From: a virus
Virus record (IMG/VR): IMGVR_UViG_3300005613_000320
Location: 1 to 28,771 of that record
Strand: one strand, 5' to 3'
DNA: 28,771 nucleotides
The translations under genes and the position numbers were made by a program. Positions 6,982 to 15,014 of the stretch are shown here, piece by piece. The notes beneath the pieces were generated by a model, which searched no databases, was not told the origin of the DNA, and was given only the letters and a program-made list of their open reading frames with translations. Positions within the stretch are counted from its first letter, which is position 1, and each line of letters starts with the position of its first letter.

Positions 6982-7656
6982 ATGGCTAAAGGATATTTTT
7001 CTTACTTTTCAAATTTAGAATTACCTTCCTTTACAGATGGTCGTAATTCCAGTTACGATTATGTAACTGTGAAGAACTTATTTCGTCGTGGAAAAATTAG
7101 GGAAGATTTTTTCCAGAATGCAACAGTATTTGATAAGTATTCGATCACTGGTGATGAGCGTCCAGATGAAGTCGCTAATAAAGTCTATGGTTCTCCCTTG
7201 TTAGATTGGGTTGTTCTAATTTCTAACAACGTCATCAATATTCGTGATGAATGGCCAATGGGTCAGACTGATTTCAACAACTATCTTGATGATAAGTACA
7301 GTCAAGACCAGTTGAATGAAATTCATCATTATGAAACAAAAGAACTAAAAGACGCTACTGGTAGTGTTCTACTTTCTTCTGGTCTGGTGGTAGATCAAAG
7401 TTATATCTTCATGTATACTGATCTATACGGAGATTTGCAAACAGTATCTGGATCTGATGTGGTAACTTCAGTTTCTTATTTTGATTATGAGCAAACGAAA
7501 AATGATGATAAGAGGTCTATTTTTATTCTGAGACCAGAGTATCTACAAACTGTAATTGATGATATGCGAGATATTATGACTTACACTGATAGTTCTCAAT
7601 ATATTGATAAGCGTACCAAAAAAGGTGCGAATGTGAGGATCTTAGATCCCCGCTAA
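6982..7656 (+). CDS. 53: gp53 baseplate wedge protein
   Basis: A 224-residue protein with the gp53 core: RPDEVANKVYGSPLLDWVVLISNN, matching RPEELANAIYGNPQLYWVLLMCND of T4. The start YFSYFSNLEL also parallels T4. gp53 joins wedges to one another around the hub. The C-terminal half (IFMYTDLYG onward, ending KGANVRILDPR) includes a strand-rich insert and a basic tail. Its TAA stop is part of a CTAAATA motif for gp26. The ribosome site is weak, so translation may depend on coupling to gp48. Confidence 0.9.
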   Translation: MAKGYFSYFSNLELPSFTDGRNSSYDYVTVKNLFRRGKIREDFFQNATVFDKYSITGDERPDEVANKVYGSPLLDWVVLISNNVINIRDEWPMGQTDFNNYLDDKYSQDQLNEIHHYETKELKDATGSVLLSSGLVVDQSYIFMYTDLYGDLQTVSGSDVVTSVSYFDYEQTKNDDKRSIFILRPEYLQTVIDDMRDIMTYTDSSQYIDKRTKKGANVRILDPR

Positions 7657-7659
7657 ATA
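7653..7659 (+). promoter_or_regulatory. CTAAATA late promoter motif before gp26
   Basis: CTAAATA includes the TAA stop of gp53 and lies 21 bases before the gp26 ATG, the spacing expected for a T4-type late -10 element with a short leader. Confidence 0.55.
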
Positions 7660-7680
7660 AAGCCGATGATTTGAAATTCT

Positions 7681-8412
7681 ATGCCATTACCAAAGGTTGT
7701 TACTCCTTCGTTTGAACTGAACTTGATTTCAACCGGCAAGACTGTAAAATACCGTCCATTCCTAGTCAAGGAAGAAAAGGTTCTACTGATTGCTACCGAA
7801 CGCGGGACTGAAAAAGATATTACTAATGCCGTAAAAGATGTTCTTAATGCTTGCATCCAAACTCGTGGTGTAAAAGCAGAGAACCTACCTAGTTTTGATC
7901 TGGAATATCTATTCCTGAACATTCGTGGTAAGTCGGTTGGTGAAAGCGTTGAAATTTTAGTTACTTGTAAGGATGATAATGAGACCCAGGTTCCACTGAC
8001 GGTCAGACTATCTGATATTACACTTGCTACACCAGAAGAGCACACTGATACTATTGATTTGGGTGGTGGTATTTTCCTTAAAATGAAGTACCCATCACTT
8101 CAACAATTTGTTGAAAATAACTTTGTAGTATCTGATGCTGGATCAAACCAAAACTTGATCGATAAAGCATTCAAAGCAATTGCTTCTTGTATTGAAAGTG
8201 TTTATCAGGGTGAGGAAGCATGGAGTGCATCTGACTGCACCGAAAAAGAACTGGTTGAGTTCCTTGAGCAGTTAGATTCTGTTAGGTTCTCAAAGGTCGA
8301 AGAGTTCTTCACGACAATGCCAAGGTTGTCTTATCGTACTACGGTCAAAAATCCCAAAACTGAAGTTGAATCAGAAGTCGTCATTGAGGGCTTATCTAAT
8401 TTTTTCGCATAA
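7681..8412 (+). CDS. 26: gp26 baseplate hub assembly protein
   Basis: A 243-residue protein with the T4 gp26-family N-terminus (LPKVVTPSFEL, then KTVKYRPFLVKEEKVLLIA) and the FDLEYLFLNIRGKSVGE segment. Gp26 is needed for hub assembly but may not remain in the finished baseplate. The last codons read TCT AAT TTT TTC GCA TAA, so a T TTT TTC slippery heptamer (8400-8406) lies just before the stop. A -1 shift there leads directly into the next ORF. A late motif precedes the gene; there is no strong ribosome site. Confidence 0.85.
   Translation: MPLPKVVTPSFELNLISTGKTVKYRPFLVKEEKVLLIATERGTEKDITNAVKDVLNACIQTRGVKAENLPSFDLEYLFLNIRGKSVGESVEILVTCKDDNETQVPLTVRLSDITLATPEEHTDTIDLGGGIFLKMKYPSLQQFVENNFVVSDAGSNQNLIDKAFKAIASCIESVYQGEEAWSASDCTEKELVEFLEQLDSVRFSKVEEFFTTMPRLSYRTTVKNPKTEVESEVVIEGLSNFFA
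8386..8406 (+). promoter_or_regulatory. Putative programmed -1 frameshift site (gp26 to gp51-like)
   Basis: T TTT TTC (8400-8406) is in the gp26 zero frame. A -1 slip places the ribosome in the frame of the 8412 ORF, which is open from 8400 (the previous stop in that frame is 8397-8399). GAGGG (8386-8390) lies 9 bases upstream of the heptamer, a position where Shine-Dalgarno-like sequences stimulate -1 shifting in dnaX. No strong downstream hairpin was found. Confidence 0.5.
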
Positions 8413-8600
8413 TGCTATATCACACAAGTTTGGACTCATACTTTGAGGACAACTTTGCTCTGATGCAACATCACAATTGGAGCTTGAGTGATATGGAAAA
8501 TATGATGCCGTGGGAACGAGAAATCTATGTGAAATATCTTGAGAATTACTTGGAGAAAAAACGTTTAGAAGCCGAGCAAGCAGCGAATGCAGCAACTTAG
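8412..8600 (+). CDS. gp51-like small hub-assembly/chaperone ORF
   Basis: A 62-residue acidic helical protein. YFEDNFALMQHHNWSLSDMENM is followed by MPWEREIYVKYLENYLEKK, an aromatic-acidic motif reminiscent of the second ORF of tail-assembly chaperone pairs. In T4 gene 51 (hub assembly catalyst, 249 residues) follows gene 26; this protein is far shorter and is placed mainly by synteny. ATG 8412 overlaps the gp26 stop (TAATG) and has no well-spaced ribosome site. It may be made by reinitiation, by -1 frameshifting as a gp26 fusion, or both. It overlaps the tape-measure-like gene by 14 bases. Confidence 0.6.
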   Translation: MLYHTSLDSYFEDNFALMQHHNWSLSDMENMMPWEREIYVKYLENYLEKKRLEAEQAANAAT

Positions 8601-10290
8601 TTACATTCCATCTATTAATATGCCTCGCCCCGGTCAAAAGACTAGGCAGGAGGCAGCTCGGATGTGGGCACTAGGACAATCTGCTGAGAAAAACCAAAAG
8701 CGATTGCTAACGTTGGCGTCTCCACAGACGCAAATGCTTGCTTCATGGAAACCTAGTAAATCAGAACCTGCTTTGGGTGAAGGTCAGGGTCCAGACATCC
8801 AACGTAGAATGTCTGCTGCCTTTGATAGACTAGAAGCAGAAAAACTAGTACAAGAAACTGCAACAAAGGTAGATAGTAAAACTACCAGACAATTAGGAAA
8901 ACTGGTTCTAGAATTTGAGCAAGTCAATAATAATTTGTTAGGTATTCAGAAAGGAATTAAGAAAGATATTAGAGAAAGAAATAAGTTTTTCGATAAAAAA
9001 AAGAAATTACAAGAAAAGGAAGAAAAAGAACTGAAGTCCCTGAAGGGGGCATTCTTTGGATTCCGTGCAAGAGTTGGTGCTGTTAGTGGTGCTATTGCCC
9101 TAAAAGAACTTGCAGAAGGTGATGTTGCAGGTGCTGTTCAACCTGCTGCTGTTGCCGTCGCATCATTCCTACCAGAGATCGTCAACATCACCTCATCTGT
9201 GGTCCTAGGAGGACTTGCTCTAAGGGGTCTAGGGGGCGGCAGAGGACGTGTTGCTGCTACTGCTGGTGCTCGTGCTCCTAGGGTCCGTGGAGGCGGCAGA
9301 GCAGGTCTCCTGTTGGGTGCTGGTGGTCTGGCTCTTGGTGCCGCTGGTATGGGAATGCTTGGTGGTGATAGTGAAGAACGAAGACAGGAACTAGTTGCTC
9401 AGGCAACGGCAGAAAATACTATTGCTCCAGAAGATGTAAATAGATTTTCTTCTCAACTGACCAGATTCAATAAGGTCATTGATCTAATGTTGCAGAGGAT
9501 GAAAGGTAAGGATGATCCTACATTCACTCCTCATAAAGATGAAACTGGAATTATACAAACATCTAATAAAGTTCCTGGTAGAAAACCATTAATGAGTGCT
9601 GGTGGTAATGTATTCAGTCAGATTGATGTTAATGATCCAGAAGCAAAGGCATTTATTGCAACTGTAAGACAACTAGAAGGAACTGCAGGATCAGGGGGAT
9701 ATAATACTTGGTTTGGTGGAAGGACCGACATGGATCTTTCCAAGATGACTGTTAGTCAGGTTGTAGCAGAACAGAAGCGAAGACTTGCAACTGGTGAAGC
9801 AACTTATGGTAAATATACTTCCGCTGCTGTAGGTGCTGGTCAGTTTATGAAACCAGAGGAAACAGTTCGTGAAATGGGATTGGATCCTGATAAGGTAAAA
9901 TATACACCAGAATTGCAGAACAAGATGATCTTGTTCCAATCAATGAAACGTCGTGGCGTTGATCCTACCAAACCATTGTCCATTGAGGATGTTAGAAAAC
10001 TTGGTAAGGAATGGGCAAGTTTTACACCACATTATGGACAAACTGATAGAACTGCTGGTGAATCTTTGCGTATCTATGAGCAAAACTTAGATAAAGCAAG
10101 GCAACTACAATCTACGGCACCTACAACAGGACAACCCATGCTTATGAACTTAACTGTTCCTGGGCAAACTCAGACTGTAACACAGGCACCACCACAGCAG
10201 GTTGAGTCACAATCAACACCATACATTGATACGAATTATCCTAGTAATGATAGATTTGCTTCTAATCTACTACTTGGAGCATTCGCATGA
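8587..10290 (+). CDS. Tape-measure-like hub protein with muramidase-like domain
   Basis: A 567-residue protein. Residues 75-150 form a charged coiled coil; 155-260 are Gly/Ala-rich and hydrophobic, with glycine-zipper character. Residues 350-500 resemble a lysozyme/lytic transglycosylase of the GH104-like kind: an ATVRQLEGT helix with E364 as candidate catalytic acid, GYNTWFGG, then DLSKMTVSQVV and SAAVGAGQFM. A P/Q/T-rich tail follows. By order (gp26, gp51-like, this gene, next gene, gp27) it occupies the place of T4 genes 28/29, so a tape-measure role is likely, with a cell-wall-cutting domain in place of the lysozyme absent from gp5 here. The enzymatic claim is inference from pattern. ATG 8620 is an alternative start. 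Confidence 0.6.
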   Translation: MQQLSYIPSINMPRPGQKTRQEAARMWALGQSAEKNQKRLLTLASPQTQMLASWKPSKSEPALGEGQGPDIQRRMSAAFDRLEAEKLVQETATKVDSKTTRQLGKLVLEFEQVNNNLLGIQKGIKKDIRERNKFFDKKKKLQEKEEKELKSLKGAFFGFRARVGAVSGAIALKELAEGDVAGAVQPAAVAVASFLPEIVNITSSVVLGGLALRGLGGGRGRVAATAGARAPRVRGGGRAGLLLGAGGLALGAAGMGMLGGDSEERRQELVAQATAENTIAPEDVNRFSSQLTRFNKVIDLMLQRMKGKDDPTFTPHKDETGIIQTSNKVPGRKPLMSAGGNVFSQIDVNDPEAKAFIATVRQLEGTAGSGGYNTWFGGRTDMDLSKMTVSQVVAEQKRRLATGEATYGKYTSAAVGAGQFMKPEETVREMGLDPDKVKYTPELQNKMILFQSMKRRGVDPTKPLSIEDVRKLGKEWASFTPHYGQTDRTAGESLRIYEQNLDKARQLQSTAPTTGQPMLMNLTVPGQTQTVTQAPPQQVESQSTPYIDTNYPSNDRFASNLLLGAFA

Positions 10291-11591
10291 ACTATCTAAA
10301 GTTATCTTCAGTAGCACAGCAAACTGGTAGAAGTGCAGTTGATCTACAAAAGTTCTTTGCACAAAGCCAGAAAGAACTTGTTGTTCAGCAAAAAGAAGAA
10401 CTAAAGCAAGAAGAAAAACTTATTGCTACTAGAAAAGACGTATTCAGATCTCTTCTAGATCAAGTAGAAGAAGCAAAGAACGCACAATCAAAGAACAGTC
10501 CTTTAGGAACACTTTTAGGTGCTCTTGGATTAGGTGGTCTTGCTTCAGGTCTAAAAAGTATCAAAGCACCAAAACCAAGTGTTCCTAAACTTCCAACGGG
10601 TGTAAAAATCCCCAAACCAAATCTTGGTGGTATCAAATCACCAAGGGTTCCTAAAGTTGGTCTTGGTCGTGCTATCCCTGGTCTCAATATTGCCTTGACT
10701 GGTGTTGATTTTATTCAGCGAAAGCAGGAAGGACAGACCAATCTACAGGCAGGAGCAGGCGCTGTAGGCGGTCTAGCAGGTGCTCTAGCAGGTGGTAAAG
10801 CGGGCGCAGCGCTTGGTGCTGGTATTGGTGCTCTATTCGGCGGTGTAGGCGCTGCTCCAGGTGCCCTGATCGGTGGTCTGCTTGGTAGTGTTGCTGGTGG
10901 TTTTGCTGGTAGTGGTCTTGCAGATACTTTGACTGGTGCTAATTCCACTGATGAAAGAGTAGCACAATTGCGAAGAGAAAAACTTAACCTTGGACCATCA
11001 AAGTTTTCGTCAGCGTTGGATCAATTTGATGTTGCTATCAACAATCTGACTAAGTTAGCTGCTTCACTTGGTGTAACTGAAACTAAACTAAAAAAACTGG
11101 ACGGTAGTCGTGATCTCACAGGTCCAGGAGAACAACCTAAGGATGAACGTTCCCTTGAAGACATTATCAATGAACCATATACTGCCGATCAAATTGATGA
11201 TACAGAAACATCACCAGCACCAGATGGTGGATCTTATATACCAGATCCAGAAATCTTCAGCAAACCAAGTACACCAATGCCGGATGCATCTAGACCGGGT
11301 GCATTATCTGATCCATCTAATCCAGATAGTCCAAGAATTGGTGAGCAGGTTGGTGCTGCTCCGATGCCTCAGATGGGCAGCACTTTATTAGCAGTGTCCG
11401 AAACTTTTACTAAAGAAACTCAAATGTCTGCCGGACAGGACAGTGTATTGATGATTAATAATCAACCAAATACTGTGGTGGCGATGTCTCCACAGATGCA
11501 ACAACCTATGGGTGGAGGCGGATCTACTCCACCATCATCCTACGATAATGCAACTAAATACGCACAGATGATCAGTAGTTTGACGAGATAA
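10287..11591 (+). CDS. Glycine-zipper tail/hub protein (gp28/29 position)
   Basis: A 434-residue protein with an N-terminal charged coiled coil (about residues 15-65), a P/K-rich linker (91-125) with repeated K-P and G-G elements, a strongly Gly/Ala-rich hydrophobic stretch at about 155-210 of glycine-zipper type (GGLAGALAGGKAGAALGAG), a helical segment, and a P/S/D-rich low-complexity region at about 275-355. It has the same general plan as the preceding protein but no muramidase-like domain. The start overlaps the previous stop (ATGA). It may be the tape measure proper or a membrane-piercing hub protein ejected with the DNA. I cannot equate it with a T4 gene from sequence alone. Confidence 0.6.
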   Translation: MNYLKLSSVAQQTGRSAVDLQKFFAQSQKELVVQQKEELKQEEKLIATRKDVFRSLLDQVEEAKNAQSKNSPLGTLLGALGLGGLASGLKSIKAPKPSVPKLPTGVKIPKPNLGGIKSPRVPKVGLGRAIPGLNIALTGVDFIQRKQEGQTNLQAGAGAVGGLAGALAGGKAGAALGAGIGALFGGVGAAPGALIGGLLGSVAGGFAGSGLADTLTGANSTDERVAQLRREKLNLGPSKFSSALDQFDVAINNLTKLAASLGVTETKLKKLDGSRDLTGPGEQPKDERSLEDIINEPYTADQIDDTETSPAPDGGSYIPDPEIFSKPSTPMPDASRPGALSDPSNPDSPRIGEQVGAAPMPQMGSTLLAVSETFTKETQMSAGQDSVLMINNQPNTVVAMSPQMQQPMGGGGSTPPSSYDNATKYAQMISSLTR

Positions 11592-11592
11592 T

Positions 11593-12846
11593 ATGTCCCT
11601 GTTTTCGTCTGGACATAAGATTATAGATTTTGCTGTGGTTCCACCTAATGGAGGCACACCTGTTGATATGCGTCTACAGACTGGTTTGATTTCATATTAT
11701 GAGGACGTAACTGATTCATCTTTGCATATCACTGTAGACATTCAGGATACTGCAGGATTTCTAGCACTTGTTCCAATTCGTAGTGGATCGGAAGTAATAC
11801 TAAGAATTGAGCATCCAAGTGGTGAAATAGATTTCCTAAACGAACCATTGTATATTTCTAATATTGTTGGAAATAATTCATCATCAAAGCGTGAATTTTA
11901 CACGCTAGAATTAGTAACAAAAGGAGCAATATCAAACCATACACATAGAATATATAAAAAGTATAAAGGAAAGATTAGTGATTCTGTTAGAAAAATTTTG
12001 ACGGAAGATCTGGATATTTCCACAGATAGAATCAAGGAAGTAGAGGACACGTCCAATGAATATTCTTTCATGGGCAATTACAAAAGACCCTTGTTTAGTT
12101 GCACCTGGTTGTGTCCCAAATCCATCCCACAAGTTAACAATCAAAAAACCACTGGTACGGCTGGTTACCTATTTTACGAAACGCTAGAAGGATATCATTT
12201 CAGAAGTATTGATAGTGTATTTCAAAAGTCAAATAGGGAAAATGTATTTGAATATTTTTTCAGTGAAAGTGCAGACGCACTAGATGTAAAAAATAATTTT
12301 AGGATATCCACACCACCAGTCTGGAATACAAACAACGATATTCTAGATAAACTAAGACGCGGAACTTATAAAGCACAAACACTATACATCAACGCTATCA
12401 CTAAGGTACCTGAATTCAACGAATATAATCTAAAGGGTAGCATCAACAATCAGATGCAACTAGCAAATGATGATGAGGTTATTCCAACTGAGTTTGAAAA
12501 ACTACCGTCACGAATTATGCTATCCGTACAAGATCAAGGTACATTGTCGGAGAAAGGCGATCTAAAAACACCACAAGAGCAGAATTTATACCAGGCACAA
12601 GGTCATGCTAGGTACTCCACACTGTTTTCTCAAACGTTAAATATAACAGTACCTATGAATTTGAAGTTGAATTGTGGTGATATGATTTATTGCAAGTTTC
12701 CTAAACTCAATATGGAAGCCGCGGATTATGGAGACAATCCAAACTCCGGTTATTATATGATCAAGTCATTAGCACATAAATTCTCTGCAGATGGTGACTT
12801 TACTGGATTACAATTAGTAAGAGATTCCTACACAGAGCTATCATGA
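11593..12846 (+). CDS. 27: gp27 baseplate hub protein
   Basis: A 417-residue protein (T4 gp27 has 391) with the hub-ring pattern: an N-terminal VDMRLQTGLISYYEDVTDSS strand pair, ITVDIQDTAGFLALVPIRSG, FLNEPLYISNI, and the typical GYLFYETLEGYHFRSIDS strand near residues 190-210. The C-terminal domain has LNCGDMIYCKFPKL and SGYYMIKSLAHKF. gp27 trimers form the ring that joins the spike gp5 to the tail tube. It starts one base after the upstream stop. Its stop overlaps the CP12 start by ATGA, so CP12 would be translated together with a virion gene. Confidence 0.85.
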   Translation: MSLFSSGHKIIDFAVVPPNGGTPVDMRLQTGLISYYEDVTDSSLHITVDIQDTAGFLALVPIRSGSEVILRIEHPSGEIDFLNEPLYISNIVGNNSSSKREFYTLELVTKGAISNHTHRIYKKYKGKISDSVRKILTEDLDISTDRIKEVEDTSNEYSFMGNYKRPLFSCTWLCPKSIPQVNNQKTTGTAGYLFYETLEGYHFRSIDSVFQKSNRENVFEYFFSESADALDVKNNFRISTPPVWNTNNDILDKLRRGTYKAQTLYINAITKVPEFNEYNLKGSINNQMQLANDDEVIPTEFEKLPSRIMLSVQDQGTLSEKGDLKTPQEQNLYQAQGHARYSTLFSQTLNITVPMNLKLNCGDMIYCKFPKLNMEAADYGDNPNSGYYMIKSLAHKFSADGDFTGLQLVRDSYTELS

Positions 12847-13055
12847 AATCAATCGAACTACACATCGAAAAAAACGAAGACGCACTTTATGATCCTGGTA
12901 TTTCCAGCCAGCGTCGTAGGTTCCTTGAAGCAGAACTACACGATCTGCAGGATTACAAAGAAGCACACCCTGAGGATCACCACGATCCTACATCGCTGGA
13001 ACTATTTTGCGACAAAAATCCAGATGCTGTTGAGTGCAGAATTTACGAAAACTAA
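12843..13055 (+). CDS. cp12: CP12-type Calvin-cycle inhibitor (auxiliary metabolic gene)
   Basis: A 70-residue, highly charged protein whose C-terminus, LELFCDKNPDAVECRIYEN, is the CP12 signature (C56 and C65 with NP between, ending in C-R-x-Y). A weak match to the core helix is ELHDLQDYKEAHPED. In cyanobacteria and plants CP12 locks GAPDH and phosphoribulokinase into an inactive complex when oxidised. Phage copies are known auxiliary metabolic genes thought to turn the cell from carbon fixation to the pentose phosphate route. The N-terminal cysteine pair found in many host CP12 proteins is absent; only the GAPDH-binding C-terminal pair remains. It sits between the two hub genes, overlapping gp27 and abutting gp5, so expression should be late. 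Confidence 0.85.
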   Translation: MKSIELHIEKNEDALYDPGISSQRRRFLEAELHDLQDYKEAHPEDHHDPTSLELFCDKNPDAVECRIYEN

Positions 13056-15014
13056 ATGCTTGAACAACGCCTGTCTAAAATTGATTTTTTAGGTGAAGAT
13101 GGACTACATTGGTTCATCGGACAGGTCACCGTAGATGCAAACTGGCGTGAATTCAGCGAAAAGTACGGATACCGTGCTAAAGTTAGGATCCTAGGTCATC
13201 ATCCTGCTTCGGATGAGGTCAAAGATGAAGAATTGCCTTGGGCACATTTTCTAGTACCACCAAACCTTGGTGCAGGAAAAAACTTTGGTGGTTCTAGTTT
13301 TGCTTTGCAAGGTGGAGAAACCTGTATTGGTTTCTTCCTTGATGGTGAAGATGCCCAGCAACCAGTTATTCTGGGTGCTCTATTCAGTTCCCAGTCAGAA
13401 GAATCACTGATCAAATGGGACAAAGCATTAGCAGCACAGACAACAGGATTCAAACCTGTTGAATACAACAGGCAACTACCATATTCTCCTGCGGTAAAAC
13501 CAGCAGATGGTACAGCACCAAAAGGTAATGGTGTTCCTAAAGGTGGCGAAACTGCTGACGGAAAGCAAAGTCAGCAAGGTAAGAGTAATAACGAAGTAAA
13601 AGAAAAGGTTGTTGGTAAGGCAAAAGGATGCAAGTCTGGTAAAGGTGCTACTGCTACGATTGCTAGATCACTACAGACATTCATCACAGCAGTAGAAGGA
13701 CTGAAAGCATACAAAGGTGCATTCATTGACCCTGCACTGAATACATTTGCAAATATAAATGCACTAGTAAGTCAGACTGCATCATCTATTTCAGGTGCAT
13801 TTACACAACTTATTAGACTTGCTAGAAAGTTTTTGTTCCAGAAGATCTTTGATCTGGTCAAGAAGATTGTTAGTTTCCTAATTCCAGATAGTCTTCTCAA
13901 AGATATCGCAGTCAAGAAGGCAGTCGATCAGATTTTCTGCCTTATCGAGAATATTATCAAAGGACTACAAAAGTTTATTGAAGACTTCTTACTGCAGATG
14001 ATTGGTAAGATCGTCAATGTGCCATTGTGTGCTGCAGAGCAGTTTATTGGTGGTCTAATCAGTCAGATTACAGAGCAGATCAACAGTGCAATTGGTCCTG
14101 CTCTGGGTTCTATTCAGAAAGCAGTAGGTTCTGCTCTTGGTAGTTTTACACAATACATGGATCAAGCACTGAACTATGCACAAACAGCACTGAACTTCCT
14201 CAAGTGTGAAGGCAACTTCTGCGAACCAGAACCATACAACTGGGCAGTGAATTTTGGTCCCACACAGGAAGCAGCAATTAATTTTAGAAGAACTATTGAT
14301 ATTTCAGGTAGAATTGGTAATCTGAATAAAGACGTAAGAAATACCATTAATGGTTGGTTTGGTCCTACACCAGATGCTAACACAGTTCAAAGTCAGGTTG
14401 GTGGATGTAAACCATACAATAAGGAATGTGGTCCACCAAGAATTGAAATCTTTGGTGGTGGCGGTGCATCTGCTGCTGCAAGAGCAGTCGTTAATAGTAT
14501 CGGTCAGGTAGTGGGCGTGAATATGACTGAACTTGGTTTTGGATATACTTCTGAACCATTTGTAAGTATTATTGATGATTGTGATAATGGATATGGTGCA
14601 ACAGGTAGAGCAATCATTAGGAATGGTCAGGTTGTTAATATCATCATCGATCAAAGTGGTGGTGGATATATTCCAGAGTCACCACTTACACCAGATGATG
14701 AAGGTATTGATGTTGTTGGTCAGATCGAAGATGTAGAGATCGTCAATACTGGTATTGGTTATGAAGAAGGAGATATGATTACTAGTGACTGTGGTGTACT
14801 CAAACCACAACTCGATGAAGACGGTAGAGTTGTAGGTGCAGACATCATTTCTACTGATGTAGGATGTAAAGTCATTCCAGACCTAGCAATAAATAGTCCG
14901 ACTGGATTTGGTGCTATCATCAGACCAGTGATGAGATATATTCCAAGAAGTGAATTTAAGGGTGAAGTTCCTGCTGGTGGGGTCATCCGTGTTGTGAATT
15001 GTGTTAGCTCATGA
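13056..15014 (+). CDS. 5: gp5 baseplate hub/spike base, without lysozyme domain
   Basis: A 652-residue protein. Residues 15-115 form the gp5/VgrG OB fold: GLHWFIGQVTVD, AKVRILGHHP, LPWAHFLVPPN, then CIGFFLDG and QQPVILGAL. A K/G-rich linker follows (145-200). Where T4 has its lysozyme domain there is instead a long amphipathic helical region (about 200-385) and cysteine-containing loops. The C-terminus (460-652) holds three GxGY modules (GFGY 494, GGGY 535, GIGY 566) with strand-rich spacers. No octad needle is present; it is in the next gene. The start directly follows the CP12 stop, and the end overlaps the needle gene by ATGA. Identification is firm for the OB domain, tentative for the rest. 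Confidence 0.85.
   Translation: MLEQRLSKIDFLGEDGLHWFIGQVTVDANWREFSEKYGYRAKVRILGHHPASDEVKDEELPWAHFLVPPNLGAGKNFGGSSFALQGGETCIGFFLDGEDAQQPVILGALFSSQSEESLIKWDKALAAQTTGFKPVEYNRQLPYSPAVKPADGTAPKGNGVPKGGETADGKQSQQGKSNNEVKEKVVGKAKGCKSGKGATATIARSLQTFITAVEGLKAYKGAFIDPALNTFANINALVSQTASSISGAFTQLIRLARKFLFQKIFDLVKKIVSFLIPDSLLKDIAVKKAVDQIFCLIENIIKGLQKFIEDFLLQMIGKIVNVPLCAAEQFIGGLISQITEQINSAIGPALGSIQKAVGSALGSFTQYMDQALNYAQTALNFLKCEGNFCEPEPYNWAVNFGPTQEAAINFRRTIDISGRIGNLNKDVRNTINGWFGPTPDANTVQSQVGGCKPYNKECGPPRIEIFGGGGASAAARAVVNSIGQVVGVNMTELGFGYTSEPFVSIIDDCDNGYGATGRAIIRNGQVVNIIIDQSGGGYIPESPLTPDDEGIDVVGQIEDVEIVNTGIGYEEGDMITSDCGVLKPQLDEDGRVVGADIISTDVGCKVIPDLAINSPTGFGAIIRPVMRYIPRSEFKGEVPAGGVIRVVNCVSS

Noticed and set aside
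7653-8045. 130-codon ORF on the minus strand
   Set aside because: Lies wholly opposite gp26, low-complexity S/T/V-rich translation, no ribosome site; explained by codon use of gp26.
13052-13058. CTAAATG at the CP12 stop / gp5 start
   Set aside because: Last base differs from the late motif and the gp5 ATG lies inside it, leaving no room for a transcript leader.
13560-14230. Lysozyme domain expected in gp5
   Set aside because: No catalytic E/D/T arrangement or lysozyme-like blocks; the region reads as amphipathic helices.
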